In this document: one piece after another, positions 1 to 7,820 of the stretch
How positions within the stretch are numbered: the first letter of the stretch is position 1
How the letters are laid out: every line of letters begins with the position of its first letter
Assembly: GCA_023426225.1 (NCBI GenBank)
Contig: JAFABD010000012.1
Coordinates: 1-15,620, forward strand
Direction of reading: 5' to 3'
DNA from: Pseudomonadota bacterium
GTDB lineage: Bacteria; Pseudomonadota; Alphaproteobacteria; Sphingomonadales; Sphingomonadaceae
DNA: 15,620 nt
The notes under the pieces: model-generated
Told to the model about the DNA's origin: nothing
The model's database searches: none
Seen by the model: the letters and a program-made list of their open reading frames with translations, nothing else
Made by a program: the position numbers and the translations under genes

Positions 1-522
1 GCCGATTGCGCGCGCGAGATCGTGGCGCAGACGCGCGCGGCGGGGATCGACGGCGCGCGGATCGTCGTGCCCAACGGCAGCGCGGGGACGCATGCCGGGC
101 TGGCCGCGGGGATGGCGGCGCTGGGCGAGCCCCCCGCACGGATCGTGTCGTTCGCGGTGCTCCGGACCGCGCCCGACGCGCATGCCGAGACGCTGGCGCT
201 CGCCCGCGCGACGCTGGCAATGCTCGCGCCCGGCGCGACGATCGCGGGGGACGACATCGTCGTCGACGGGCGTGCGCGCGGGCCCGGCTATGGCGTTCCG
301 ACGGCGGCGATGCTGGCGGCGGTGCGGCTGGTCGCGCAGGCCGAGGGGCTGTTGCTCGACCCCGTCTATAGCGGCAAGGCGTTTGCCGGGCTGATCGCGA
401 TGATCGCCGAGGGCGCCTTTGCCAAGGGCGAGCCGGTGCTGTTCGTAATGACCGGGGGCGTGCCGGGGCTGTTCGCCTATCAACCCGCCTTTGCCGAGGC
501 CCAGGCGGGTGCCGGCGCCTAG
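1..522 (+). CDS. D-cysteine desulfhydrase/ACC deaminase-family PLP enzyme, 3' part
   Basis: This is the C-terminal 173 residues of a fold-type II PLP-dependent enzyme; the reading frame is open from base 1 and stops with TAG at 520-522, so the start and the PLP lysine lie outside the window. Visible family signatures are a phosphate-loop-like NGSAGTHAGL segment (about residues 25-34 of the visible part), DPVYSGKAFAGL, and the near-terminal TGGVPGLFAY. These match the D-cysteine desulfhydrase, L-cysteate sulfo-lyase and 1-aminocyclopropane-1-carboxylate deaminase group, whose members release ammonia from small amino acids, some with sulfide or sulfite. The exact substrate cannot be read from this fragment. 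The next gene is a SulP anion transporter 48 bases on, which hints at sulfur metabolism, but co-transcription is not shown. Family assignment is firm; substrate is open. Confidence 0.85.
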   Translation, partial: ADCAREIVAQTRAAGIDGARIVVPNGSAGTHAGLAAGMAALGEPPARIVSFAVLRTAPDAHAETLALARATLAMLAPGATIAGDDIVVDGRARGPGYGVPTAAMLAAVRLVAQAEGLLLDPVYSGKAFAGLIAMIAEGAFAKGEPVLFVMTGGVPGLFAYQPAFAEAQAGAGA

Positions 523-540
523 GACATCTTCCGGCTTGCC

Positions 541-558
541 AGCGGGGCGCCGCCCGCT
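541..558 (+). other. small GC hairpin before the SulP gene
   Basis: AGCGGG (541-546) and CCCGCT (553-558) form a 6-bp stem around a 6-base loop, 18 bases after the upstream stop codon and 12 bases before the SulP start. There is no T-run, so it is not a standard intrinsic terminator. It could slow transcription or mask SulP translation initiation, or be a chance product of high GC. Confidence 0.25.
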
Positions 559-570
559 AAGCCCCGCGCG

Positions 571-2217
571 ATGACCGAACCCGCCCGCGCACCCGCGCCC
601 GCCCCGTTGCCGTGGCGAACCGACCTGGTCGCCGGACTGTCGGTGGCGGCGCTCGTGCTGCCCGAGGCGGTCGCCTATGCCGGGATCGCGGGACTGGCGC
701 CCGCGCGCGCGCTGGTCGCCGCAGTGATCGGCTGTGCCTTTTATGCGATGCTGGGCGGCAGCCGCTTCGCGATCGTTTCGCCCACCTCGTCCTCGGCGGC
801 GATCCTGGCCGCGGCGCTCGCCACGCTCGACGTGCCGCCCGATGCGCGCGCGGGGATGGCGACGGTGGCGGTGCTGCTCGTCGGGCTGAGCTTCATCGCG
901 GCGGCCGGATTGCGGCTGGGGGCGCTCGCAAGCTTTATCTCGCGCCCGGTGCTGCGCGGCTTTGCCTTCGGGCTCGCGCTGACGATCGCGCTGCGCCAGT
1001 TCCCGCTCGCGCTGGGCCTGAGCGGGGTGCCGGGCGATGTCGCGCGGCTGGTGCCGGCGCTGGTCGCCCGCGCGCACGAGGCGAATGCGGCAAGCGCGCT
1101 GGCAGCGGCGAGCGCGCTTGCCGCGCTGCTGGCGCTGCGCCGATGGCGGGGCGTGCCGGGATCGCTGGTGGTGCTGGCGGGCGGGATCGCCGCGACGGGC
1201 GTGTTCGGGCTCGACCGGCTGGGCGTGCGGCTGGTCGGGCCGATCGACCTGAGTTTCGAAGGGGCGATGCCGCGGATCGAATGGTCGATGCTGGGACAGT
1301 TGATCCAGCTCGTCGCGCCGCTGGTGCTGATCCTCTTCGCCGAAAGCTGGGGGACGATCCGGTCGCTGGCGCTGGGGCACGGCGACGAGGTGGCGCCGGC
1401 GCGCGAGCTGGCGGCGCTCGGGCTGGCCAACCTGGCAAGCGCAATGGGGCAGGGGATGCCCGTGGGCGCGGGCTTTTCGGCCGGCGCGGCGAACGAGGCG
1501 GCGGGCGCGCGATCCCGGCTGGCGGCGATGACGAGCGCGGCGGCGCTGGCGCTGGCGCTGATCTTTGCCCGCGACTGGATCGCGCGCATCCCCGAGCCGG
1601 TGCTGGCGGCGGTGGTGATCGGCGCGCTGACGCACGCGCTCGACCCCGCGCCGCTCACGCGGTTGTGGCGGATCGGGCGCGACCCGTTGATCGCGACGGC
1701 AGCGGCGGCGGGGGTGATCGCGTTCGGCGTGGTGCAGGGGATGCTGCTGGCGGTGCTGCTGTCGGTGATCGCGTTCCTGCGCCGGCTGGCCGCCCACGAC
1801 GTCGCGCGGCTGGGGCAGATTCCGGGCACGCACGATTATGTCGACGTCGCGCGCCATCCCGAGGCGGTGCTGATCGCTGAGGTGGCGGTGTGGCGGCCGG
1901 CCGAGCCGCTGTTCTTTGCCAATGCCGAGCCGATCCTGGGCGAGATCGTGCGGCGCACGCCCGCCGACGCGTCGTGCATCGTGCTGAGCCTGGAGGAGAG
2001 TTTCGACCTCGACAGCACCGCGCTCGACGCGCTGATCGAGTTCGACCAGCGCCTTGCCGCGCGCGGCACGCGGCTGTTGCTCGCCCGCGCGCGCGACCAT
2101 GTGCGCGACCTGATCGCCCGCGCCGGGCGAAGCGACCTGGTCGCGCGCAGCCACTATAGCGTCGCCGATGCGGTCCGCGCCGCCGAGGCGATTGCGGCCG
2201 CGCCGACCCGCCAATAA
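571..2217 (+). CDS. SulP-family anion transporter with C-terminal STAS domain
   Basis: The 548-residue product is an inner-membrane SulP (SLC26-like) secondary transporter or channel for inorganic anions such as sulfate or bicarbonate. After a short proline/alanine-rich cytosolic tail it opens with the SulP signature region (LPEAVAYAGIAGLAP, then a GSRFAIVSPTSSS stretch, about residues 27-75). A run of hydrophobic segments extends to about residue 410. A STAS domain follows from about 425 to 540, with the DSTALDAL element typical of STAS/anti-sigma-antagonist folds. Length is normal for the family. The ATG at 571 has no clear Shine-Dalgarno sequence, but starting there leaves the first membrane segment intact. 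The preceding gene is a cysteine desulfhydrase-like enzyme, so sulfate, sulfite or sulfonate-linked transport is a fair guess. Sequence alone does not settle the anion or the direction of transport. Confidence 0.9.
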   Translation: MTEPARAPAPAPLPWRTDLVAGLSVAALVLPEAVAYAGIAGLAPARALVAAVIGCAFYAMLGGSRFAIVSPTSSSAAILAAALATLDVPPDARAGMATVAVLLVGLSFIAAAGLRLGALASFISRPVLRGFAFGLALTIALRQFPLALGLSGVPGDVARLVPALVARAHEANAASALAAASALAALLALRRWRGVPGSLVVLAGGIAATGVFGLDRLGVRLVGPIDLSFEGAMPRIEWSMLGQLIQLVAPLVLILFAESWGTIRSLALGHGDEVAPARELAALGLANLASAMGQGMPVGAGFSAGAANEAAGARSRLAAMTSAAALALALIFARDWIARIPEPVLAAVVIGALTHALDPAPLTRLWRIGRDPLIATAAAAGVIAFGVVQGMLLAVLLSVIAFLRRLAAHDVARLGQIPGTHDYVDVARHPEAVLIAEVAVWRPAEPLFFANAEPILGEIVRRTPADASCIVLSLEESFDLDSTALDALIEFDQRLAARGTRLLLARARDHVRDLIARAGRSDLVARSHYSVADAVRAAEAIAAAPTRQ

Positions 2218-2242
2218 ATTGTAGGAGTTAATCCGTGACCCG

Positions 2243-2271
2243 TTGACCCTTTCCGTAGCGCCCGATAATCG
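2243..2271 (+). promoter_or_regulatory. candidate sigma-70 promoter of the GH127-DUF885 operon
   Basis: TTGACC at 2243-2248 is a good -35 box. Two overlapping -10 candidates follow: GATAAT (2264-2269, 15-base spacer) and TAATCG (2266-2271, 17-base spacer). The operator-like palindrome at 2268-2279 overlaps the -10 region, which fits repression by a GntR-type protein. This is a pattern match only. Confidence 0.45.
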
Positions 2272-2279
2272 TATACGGT
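2268..2279. promoter_or_regulatory. operator-like palindrome ATCGTATACGGT, copy 1
   Basis: This 12-mer is a near-perfect palindrome of ATCGTATACGAT with one mismatched pair, lying 25 bases before the GH127 start. The identical 12-mer occurs at 9360-9371, and the perfect version lies at 7779-7790 beside a GntR regulator gene. FCD-type GntR regulators commonly bind short GT-N-AC-type palindromes, so binding by the neighbouring regulator(s) is the simplest reading. Confidence 0.7.
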
Positions 2280-2304
2280 ATTTCGATAAAAGGGAGAGCG
2301 GCGG

Positions 2305-4686
2305 ATGATGGCGAGCAATCGACGCGAATGGATGGTGGGTGCAGCGGCGCTGGCGCTGATGAGCGGCGCGCCGGGCGTGCGTGCCGCAGCGGCGACGCGG
2401 GCGGCGCTGCCCGCCAAGGCCAAGCCGCTGCCGCTTGCTGCGGTGCGGCTGCGCCCGTCGGACTATGCCGATGCGGTGGCGGTCAACCTCGCCTATCTCA
2501 AGCGGCTCGATCCCGACCGGCTGCTCCACAATTTCCGCAAGTTCGCCGGGCTGGAGCCCAAGGCGCCGATCTATGGCGGGTGGGAAAGCGACACGATCGC
2601 CGGCCACACGCTGGGCCATTACATGACCGCGCTGGTGCTGATGCACCAGCAGACGGGCGACGCCGAATGCCGCCGCCGCGCCGACTATATCGTCGACGAG
2701 CTGGCGCTGGCGCAGTCGCGACGCGGCAACGGCTATGTCGGCGCGCTCCAGCGCAAGCGCAAGGACGGCAGCGTCGTCGACGGCGAGGAGATCTTCGGCG
2801 AGGTGATGCGCGGCGACATCCGTTCGGGCGGGTTCGACCTCAACGGATCATGGTCGCCGCTCTATACGGTGCACAAGCTGTTCGCGGGGTTGCTCGATGT
2901 CCACGGCGCCTGGGGCAATGCACGCGCGATGCAGGTGCTGCTGGGGCTGGCGACCTATTTCGAGCGGGTGTTCGCCGCGCTCGACGACGCGCAGATGCAG
3001 AAGCTGCTCGGGTGCGAATATGGCGGGCTCAACGAGAGCTATGCCGAGCTTTACGCGCGCACCGGCGACCGGCGCTGGCTGGCGGTCGCCGAGCGCATCC
3101 ATGACCGGCGCGTGCTCGACCCGCTGGCGGCGGGCGAGGACAAGCTCGCCAATTTCCACGCCAATACGCAGGTGCCCAAGCTGATCGGGCTGGCGCGCAT
3201 CCACGAACTGACCGGCAAGCCCGAGCCGGCGGCGGCGGCGCGCTTCTTCTGGGAACGCGTGACGCAGCACCACAGCTATGTGATCGGCGGCAATGCCGAT
3301 CGTGAATATTTCGCCGAGCCCGACACGATCGCGACGCACATCACCGAGCAGACGTGCGAGCATTGCAACACCTACAACATGCTCAAGCTGACCGAGCATC
3401 TCTATGGCTGGCAGCCCGACGGCGCGCTGTTCGATTTCTATGAGCGTGCCCACCTGAACCACGTCATGTCGGCGCAGCACCGCAAGACCGGCGGCTTCAC
3501 CTATATGACGCCGCTGATGACCGGCGCCGACCGCGGCTATTCGAGCAGCGAGGACAACGAGTTCTGGTGCTGCGTCGGCAGCGGGATGGAGAGCCACGCC
3601 AAGCACGGCACCGGCATCTTCTGGGAAGGCGAGGGCGCGCTGATCGTCAACCTCTATATACCCGCCGAGGCGCAATGGCGCGCGCGCGACGCGCGGCTGG
3701 TGCTCGACACGCGCTATCCGTTCGAGCCCGAGGCGCGGCTGACGCTCGCCGCGCTGGCGCGACCGGCGCGCTTTCCGGTCGCGCTGCGCGTTCCCGGCTG
3801 GGCGGCGGGCAAGGCGATGGTGCACGTCAACGGCAAGCCGGTCGCGCCGAGCTTCGAGCGCGGCTATGCGATCGTCACGCGGCGGTGGCAGGCGGGCGAC
3901 GTGGTGGCGATCACGCTGCCGCTCGAACTGCGTACCGAATCGGCGCCCGGCGACCAGGACACGATCGCGTTCCTGCGCGGCCCGATGGTGCTCGCCGCCG
4001 ACCTGGGTCCGCGCGAGACGCCGTGGGAAGCCGCCGATCCGGCGATGGTGGGCGCGGACCTGCTCGCCGGGTTCAGCGCGGTCGACGCCGGCCAGGCGCG
4101 CTATGTCGCGCGCGGCGTGGTGCGGCCGGGCGAACTGACCTTCGTGCCGTTCTTCAGCCAGTTCGACCGCCGCAGCGCCGTCTATTTCCGGCGCTTCACC
4201 GAGGCGGGCTGGAAGGCCGAGGAGGCGGCCTTCATGGCCGAGCAGGCGCGGCGGCGCGACATCGCGGCGCGATCGGTCGACGTGATGCACCTGGGCGAGA
4301 TGCAGCCCGAACGCGACCACGACCTTGCGTCCGAGCTGTCCTATCCGGTCAGCTATCGCGGCCGGAACGGGCGCGACGCGCGCTCGGGCGGCTTTTTCGA
4401 ATTCAACATGAAGGTACGGCCGGGGCCGCTGGTGCTCCAGGCGAGCTATTGGGGCGGCGAGCGGCCGCGCGAGTTCGACATCCTGGTCGACGGCACGCGC
4501 ATCGCCACGCAGAAGCTGGCCGAGGACCGGCCGGGCAAATTCTTTGACGTCGAATATCCGTTGCCCGAGGCACTGACCGCGAACAAGAAAAGCGTTCGCA
4601 TCCGGTTCGTGCCGCGCCAGGGCAACACGGCGGGACCGGTGTTCGGCGTGGTGCTGTTCACCGCCAGCAAGGGGGAAAAGGCATGA
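2305..4686 (+). CDS. secreted glycoside hydrolase family 127 (DUF1680), beta-L-arabinofuranosidase-like
   Basis: The 793-residue enzyme is predicted to remove beta-L-arabinofuranosyl units from plant-derived glycans or arabinosylated hydroxyproline. The N-terminus has a twin-arginine-like export signal (NRREWM plus a hydrophobic stretch, ending near residue 30), suggesting folded export to the periplasm. The GH127 catalytic region spans about residues 45-560. By analogy with Bifidobacterium HypBA1, the zinc site would be E352, C354 and C423, with C422 as nucleophile in the WCCVGSG motif; E334 is a plausible acid/base. After the catalytic region, the chain ends in a beta-rich module (about 670-790, DUF6805-like). 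GGGAG at 2292-2296 precedes an ATG-ATG pair; the first is chosen, the second (2308) is equally usable. The stop codon overlaps the next start by four bases, so the DUF885 gene is translationally coupled. An operator-like site lies upstream. Family is certain; substrate is inferred. Confidence 0.9.
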   Translation: MMASNRREWMVGAAALALMSGAPGVRAAAATRAALPAKAKPLPLAAVRLRPSDYADAVAVNLAYLKRLDPDRLLHNFRKFAGLEPKAPIYGGWESDTIAGHTLGHYMTALVLMHQQTGDAECRRRADYIVDELALAQSRRGNGYVGALQRKRKDGSVVDGEEIFGEVMRGDIRSGGFDLNGSWSPLYTVHKLFAGLLDVHGAWGNARAMQVLLGLATYFERVFAALDDAQMQKLLGCEYGGLNESYAELYARTGDRRWLAVAERIHDRRVLDPLAAGEDKLANFHANTQVPKLIGLARIHELTGKPEPAAAARFFWERVTQHHSYVIGGNADREYFAEPDTIATHITEQTCEHCNTYNMLKLTEHLYGWQPDGALFDFYERAHLNHVMSAQHRKTGGFTYMTPLMTGADRGYSSSEDNEFWCCVGSGMESHAKHGTGIFWEGEGALIVNLYIPAEAQWRARDARLVLDTRYPFEPEARLTLAALARPARFPVALRVPGWAAGKAMVHVNGKPVAPSFERGYAIVTRRWQAGDVVAITLPLELRTESAPGDQDTIAFLRGPMVLAADLGPRETPWEAADPAMVGADLLAGFSAVDAGQARYVARGVVRPGELTFVPFFSQFDRRSAVYFRRFTEAGWKAEEAAFMAEQARRRDIAARSVDVMHLGEMQPERDHDLASELSYPVSYRGRNGRDARSGGFFEFNMKVRPGPLVLQASYWGGERPREFDILVDGTRIATQKLAEDRPGKFFDVEYPLPEALTANKKSVRIRFVPRQGNTAGPVFGVVLFTASKGEKA

Positions 4687-6473
4687 CCAGATCGCTTCTT
4701 ACGCTCGCGCTGCTGGGGGCTGCGGTGGCGGCGCCGCTGCCGCTGGGCATCGCCGCGGCCGACGCCGCGCCGGCGCGCGCCAAGAAGGCGGTGAGCGCCG
4801 ACGCGCGGTTCAAGGCGATCTATACCAGCGAATATGCGTGGCGGCTGAAGCTGCTCGGCCCGTCGGAGGACGGCCCCAAGGCGGAGAGCGCGGGGCTCCC
4901 CGACGTGGGGCCGCAGACGCAGGCGGCCAAGCTGGCACGCTGGACCGAGGTGGCGCGCCAGCTGGCCGCGATCGACCCGGCGACGCTCTCGCCGCGCGTC
5001 CGCATCGACTATGCGGTCTACAAGGGCCAGATCGACGCGTTGCTCGCCGAGCAGCGCTATCGCGAATATGAAAAGCCGCTCAACGCCGATTCGAGCTTCT
5101 GGGGCGAGATCAACGAGGCGGCGCGCGGGAGCTTTCGCACCGAAAAGGATTATCGCGACTATCTGGCGCTGATGCGGAGCATCCCGCGGCATTACGACCA
5201 GCAGATCGCCAATATGCGCGCGGGCCTGGCGCGGGGCTTTACCCCGCCCAAGGTGACGCTGACCGGCCGCGATTCGGGCGTGGCGATCGTCGCCGAGGCC
5301 AAGTCGGTGCAGGACTCGCCCTTTTATGCGCCGTTCCGCAATTTTCCGGCGGTGATCCCCGAGGCGCAGCGCGCCGAGCTGCGTGCGGCGGGCGAGGCGG
5401 CGATCCGCGACGCGGTGCAGCCCGCCTATGCGCGGCTGCTCCAGTTCCTGCGCACCGAATATTTCCCCGGCGCGCGCACGGGGCTTGCCGCCTATGACCT
5501 TCCCGACGGGCGCGCCTATTACCAGTCGAAGATCCGCGAGTTCGTGACGCTCGACCTGCCGCCCGAACGCATCCACCAGATCGGCCTCGACGAAGTGGCG
5601 AAGATCCGCGCGCGGATGGGCGAGGTGATGCGCCAGGTGGGCTTCCAAGGCGACCTGCCGGCGTTTCTCGACCACCTGCGCACCGATCCCAAATTCTATC
5701 CCAAGACGCCCGAGGAACTGCTCTATCGCGCCGCGTGGATCGCCAAGACGTTCGACGGCAAGGCGAGCCAGTGGTTCGGGCACCTGCCGCGCAGCCGGTT
5801 CGCGATCAAGCCGGTGCCGGCGGACATCGCGCCCTTCTACACCGGCGGGCGCGGCGGGCCGGGGATTTATCTGGTCAACACCTACAACCTGCCGTCGCGG
5901 CCCTTTTACCAGCAGGTCGCGCTGACGCTGCACGAGAGCGCGCCGGGGCACGCCTTCCAGATGCCGCTCGCCGCCGAGAACAAGGACCTGCCGCAGTTCC
6001 GGCGCGACAGCTATATCTCGGCCTATGGCGAGGGCTGGGCGCTCTACAGCGAGGCGCTGGGCGAGGAAATGGGGATGTACGAGACGCCCTATGACCTGTT
6101 CGGGATGCTGAGCTATCAGATGTGGCGCGCGGCGCGGCTGGTGGTCGATACCGGCGTGCACACCAAGGGCTGGAGCCGCGAGCAGGCGCAGGCGTTCCTG
6201 CGCGACAACACCGCGCTTTCGAACCACGAGATCGAAACCGAGGTCGATCGCTATATCGCGTGGCCGGGCCAGGCGCTGAGCTATTACATGGGCGCGATCG
6301 CCATCCGCGACGCACGGGCGCGGGCCGAAAAGGCGCTGGGGCCGAAGTTCAACATCCGCGCCTTTCACGACGCGGTGCTGGCGCTGGGATCGGTGCCGCT
6401 GCCGGTGATCGACCAGCGGGTCGACGCGCTGATCGCCGCGGGGGGCAAGGGGCCGTATCCCGACGAGGAGTGA
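4683..6473 (+). CDS. secreted DUF885-family metallopeptidase-like protein
   Basis: The 596-residue product belongs to DUF885, a family whose HExxPGH motif resembles zinc peptidase sites; here it is H417-E-S-A-P-G-H423. A second conserved block, GEGWALYSEALGEEMG (about residues 448-463), supplies likely further ligands, and the DRYIAWPGQALSYYMG block near residue 525 is also typical. The N-terminus (MTRSLLTLALLGAAVAA followed by small residues to about 33) is a Sec signal peptide, so the protein probably acts in the periplasm. Its ATG overlaps the TGA of the GH127 gene (ATGA at 4683-4686), implying linked translation. In this setting it may trim peptides from deglycosylated wall protein. The biochemical activity of most DUF885 members is not established, so peptidase function is a family-level inference. 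Confidence 0.88.
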   Translation: MTRSLLTLALLGAAVAAPLPLGIAAADAAPARAKKAVSADARFKAIYTSEYAWRLKLLGPSEDGPKAESAGLPDVGPQTQAAKLARWTEVARQLAAIDPATLSPRVRIDYAVYKGQIDALLAEQRYREYEKPLNADSSFWGEINEAARGSFRTEKDYRDYLALMRSIPRHYDQQIANMRAGLARGFTPPKVTLTGRDSGVAIVAEAKSVQDSPFYAPFRNFPAVIPEAQRAELRAAGEAAIRDAVQPAYARLLQFLRTEYFPGARTGLAAYDLPDGRAYYQSKIREFVTLDLPPERIHQIGLDEVAKIRARMGEVMRQVGFQGDLPAFLDHLRTDPKFYPKTPEELLYRAAWIAKTFDGKASQWFGHLPRSRFAIKPVPADIAPFYTGGRGGPGIYLVNTYNLPSRPFYQQVALTLHESAPGHAFQMPLAAENKDLPQFRRDSYISAYGEGWALYSEALGEEMGMYETPYDLFGMLSYQMWRAARLVVDTGVHTKGWSREQAQAFLRDNTALSNHEIETEVDRYIAWPGQALSYYMGAIAIRDARARAEKALGPKFNIRAFHDAVLALGSVPLPVIDQRVDALIAAGGKGPYPDEE

Positions 6474-6481
6474 CCGCGACG

Positions 6482-6512
6482 GGGCGGGCGCGGCCGTCGC
6501 CGCCGCCCGCCC
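6482..6512 (+). terminator. strong GC hairpin after the DUF885 gene
   Basis: GGGCGGGCG (6482-6490) pairs perfectly with CGCCCGCCC (6504-6512), a 9-bp stem with a 13-base loop, starting eight bases after the TGA. Only GTTG follows, so it lacks a proper T-tract. It sits between convergent genes, where a transcription stop is expected. Confidence 0.5.
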
Positions 6513-6525
6513 GTTGCCCGAGGCC

Positions 6526-6546
6526 GATCGGGGCCCGACCCCGATC
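6526..6546 (-). terminator. hairpin at the 3' end of the M24 peptidase gene
   Basis: GATCGGGG (6526-6533) and CCCCGATC (6539-6546) form an 8-bp stem with a 5-base loop. On the minus strand it overlaps the last two bases of the M24 stop codon. No T-run follows on that strand. With the hairpin at 6482-6512 it separates two convergent transcription units. Confidence 0.45.
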
Positions 6547-7729
6547 AGGGAAAGGGCGCGTCGATCGCCACCTGCGGCTCGGTGAACCATGCCGCGCCGC
6601 TTTCGGTGACGTGGAAATGATCCTCGAGCCGCACGCCGAAGCGATCGGGGATGACGATCATCGGTTCGTTCGAGAAGCACATGCCCGGCGCCAGCGGCGT
6701 GCGGTCGCCGCGCACCAGATAGGCCGGCTCGTGGATCGACAGGCCGATGCCGTGGCCGGTGCGGTGCGGCAGGCCGGGCAGGCGATAGTCGGGGCCGAGC
6801 CCCGCGCGTTCGAGCACCGCGCGCGCCGCCGCATCGACCGCCTCGCACGGCACGCCGGGCGCAACCGCGGCAAAGGCCGCCGCCTGCGCCGCCTTTTCGA
6901 GCGCCCAGATGTCGCGCACCTCCTGGCTGACGGTGCCGAAGGCATAGGTGCGCGTGATGTCCGAATGATAGCCCGCGACGCGGCAGCCGGTGTCGACGAG
7001 CACCAGGTCGTTCTCACCGAGCCGCTGATCGCCGGGAAGCCCATGCGGATAGGCGGTCGCGCGGCCGAACTGGACGATGCAGAAGCTCGACCCGCCGCCG
7101 CCGATGGCGCGGTGCGCGGCGTCAATGAAGCGGACGACCTCGCTCGCCGCGATGCCGGGGCGCAGGATGCGCGCGGCGCGGCGCTGAACCTCGAGCGTCA
7201 TCGCCTTGGCGCGGGCGAGGCAGGCGAGCTCGGCGGGGGACTTGATCCGCCGGCACCCGTCGATCGCGGGCGCGCCGTCGACGATGCGCAGCCCCGCCGC
7301 GCCGAGCCGCAGACCCCATTGCACGGGAAGCAGCGGGTCGAGCGCCAGCGTCGCCCCCGGGGCCAGCGCGCGGGCGGCGGCGGCGATTGGATCGGCATCC
7401 TCTTCCCACAGGATCAGGTCGGCCGCGATCCTGAGATCGGCTTCGAGCGTGCCGCGTTCGAACGCCGGCGCGACGATCGACGCGCCGCCGCCGACCGGCA
7501 GCAGCAGCGCGACCATGCGCTCGCTCGCGCCCCAGGGCACGCCGGTGAAATAGCGCAGGCTGGCGCCCGCATGGACGAGCAGCGCATCGGCGCCCGCCGC
7601 CGCGGTGAGCGCGCGCGCGCGTTCGAGCCGCTCGACATATTCGCCGTTTTCGATCACGGGGGTGTCGCCGGGCCAGGGCACAATTGCGGCAAGTTCCCGA
7701 TCGAAATCCGATCCGCCGATCTGCATCAT
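6545..7729 (-). CDS. M24-family metallopeptidase (Xaa-Pro aminopeptidase/prolidase-like)
   Basis: The 394-residue product has the creatinase/prolidase two-domain layout: an N-terminal domain to about residue 160 and a pita-bread M24 catalytic domain after it. The five metal ligands are all present: D246 (LVDTG), D257 (SDITR), H326 (TGHGIG), E355 (NEPM) and E369 (RLEDH). No signal peptide or membrane segment is seen, so it should act in the cytosol, where such enzymes cleave X-Pro or N-terminal-X-Pro bonds. On the minus strand GGAAGGAAG precedes two tandem ATGs (7729 and 7726); the first is used here. The gene diverges from a GntR regulator, and the perfect operator palindrome at 7778-7791 lies in the shared intergenic region. 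With the neighbouring GH127 gene it could release proline or hydroxyproline from peptides. Creatinase-like or other M24 substrates remain possible. Confidence 0.88.
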   Translation of the reverse strand: MMQIGGSDFDRELAAIVPWPGDTPVIENGEYVERLERARALTAAAGADALLVHAGASLRYFTGVPWGASERMVALLLPVGGGASIVAPAFERGTLEADLRIAADLILWEEDADPIAAAARALAPGATLALDPLLPVQWGLRLGAAGLRIVDGAPAIDGCRRIKSPAELACLARAKAMTLEVQRRAARILRPGIAASEVVRFIDAAHRAIGGGGSSFCIVQFGRATAYPHGLPGDQRLGENDLVLVDTGCRVAGYHSDITRTYAFGTVSQEVRDIWALEKAAQAAAFAAVAPGVPCEAVDAAARAVLERAGLGPDYRLPGLPHRTGHGIGLSIHEPAYLVRGDRTPLAPGMCFSNEPMIVIPDRFGVRLEDHFHVTESGAAWFTEPQVAIDAPFP

Positions 7730-7759
7730 TCTTCCTTCCGCAGCTGTCGAGGGGCGCCC

Positions 7760-7788
7760 TTGCGCCGCACCCCGCAGTATCGTATACG
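7760..7788 (+). promoter_or_regulatory. candidate promoter of the first GntR regulator gene
   Basis: TTGCGC (7760-7765) and TATACG (7783-7788) are spaced by 17 bases. The -10 candidate is the core of the perfect palindrome at 7778-7791, so a bound repressor would block it directly. This suggests autoregulation. The minus-strand promoter of the M24 gene must also lie in 7730-7820 but no clear box pair stands out. Confidence 0.4.
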
Positions 7789-7791
7789 ATA
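7778..7791. promoter_or_regulatory. perfect operator palindrome TATCGTATACGATA, copy 2
   Basis: This 14-base sequence is its own reverse complement. It lies in the 91-base divergent intergenic region between the M24 peptidase gene and the first GntR gene, where one bound dimer could control both. It is the best-conserved of three copies in the window and is the natural candidate binding site for the adjacent regulator. Confidence 0.75.
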
Positions 7792-7820
7792 TATAGAACA
7801 GAAGTGGTTTTGATCGTCAA

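Noticed and set aside
2848..4320. 490-codon open frame on the minus strand
   Set aside because: It is the shadow of the GH127 catalytic region and has no domain signature.
4446..6848. 800-codon open frame on the minus strand
   Set aside because: It is antisense to the DUF885 gene and both neighbours, has Arg/Ala/His-rich composition and no recognisable domain; long antisense frames are expected in such GC-rich DNA.
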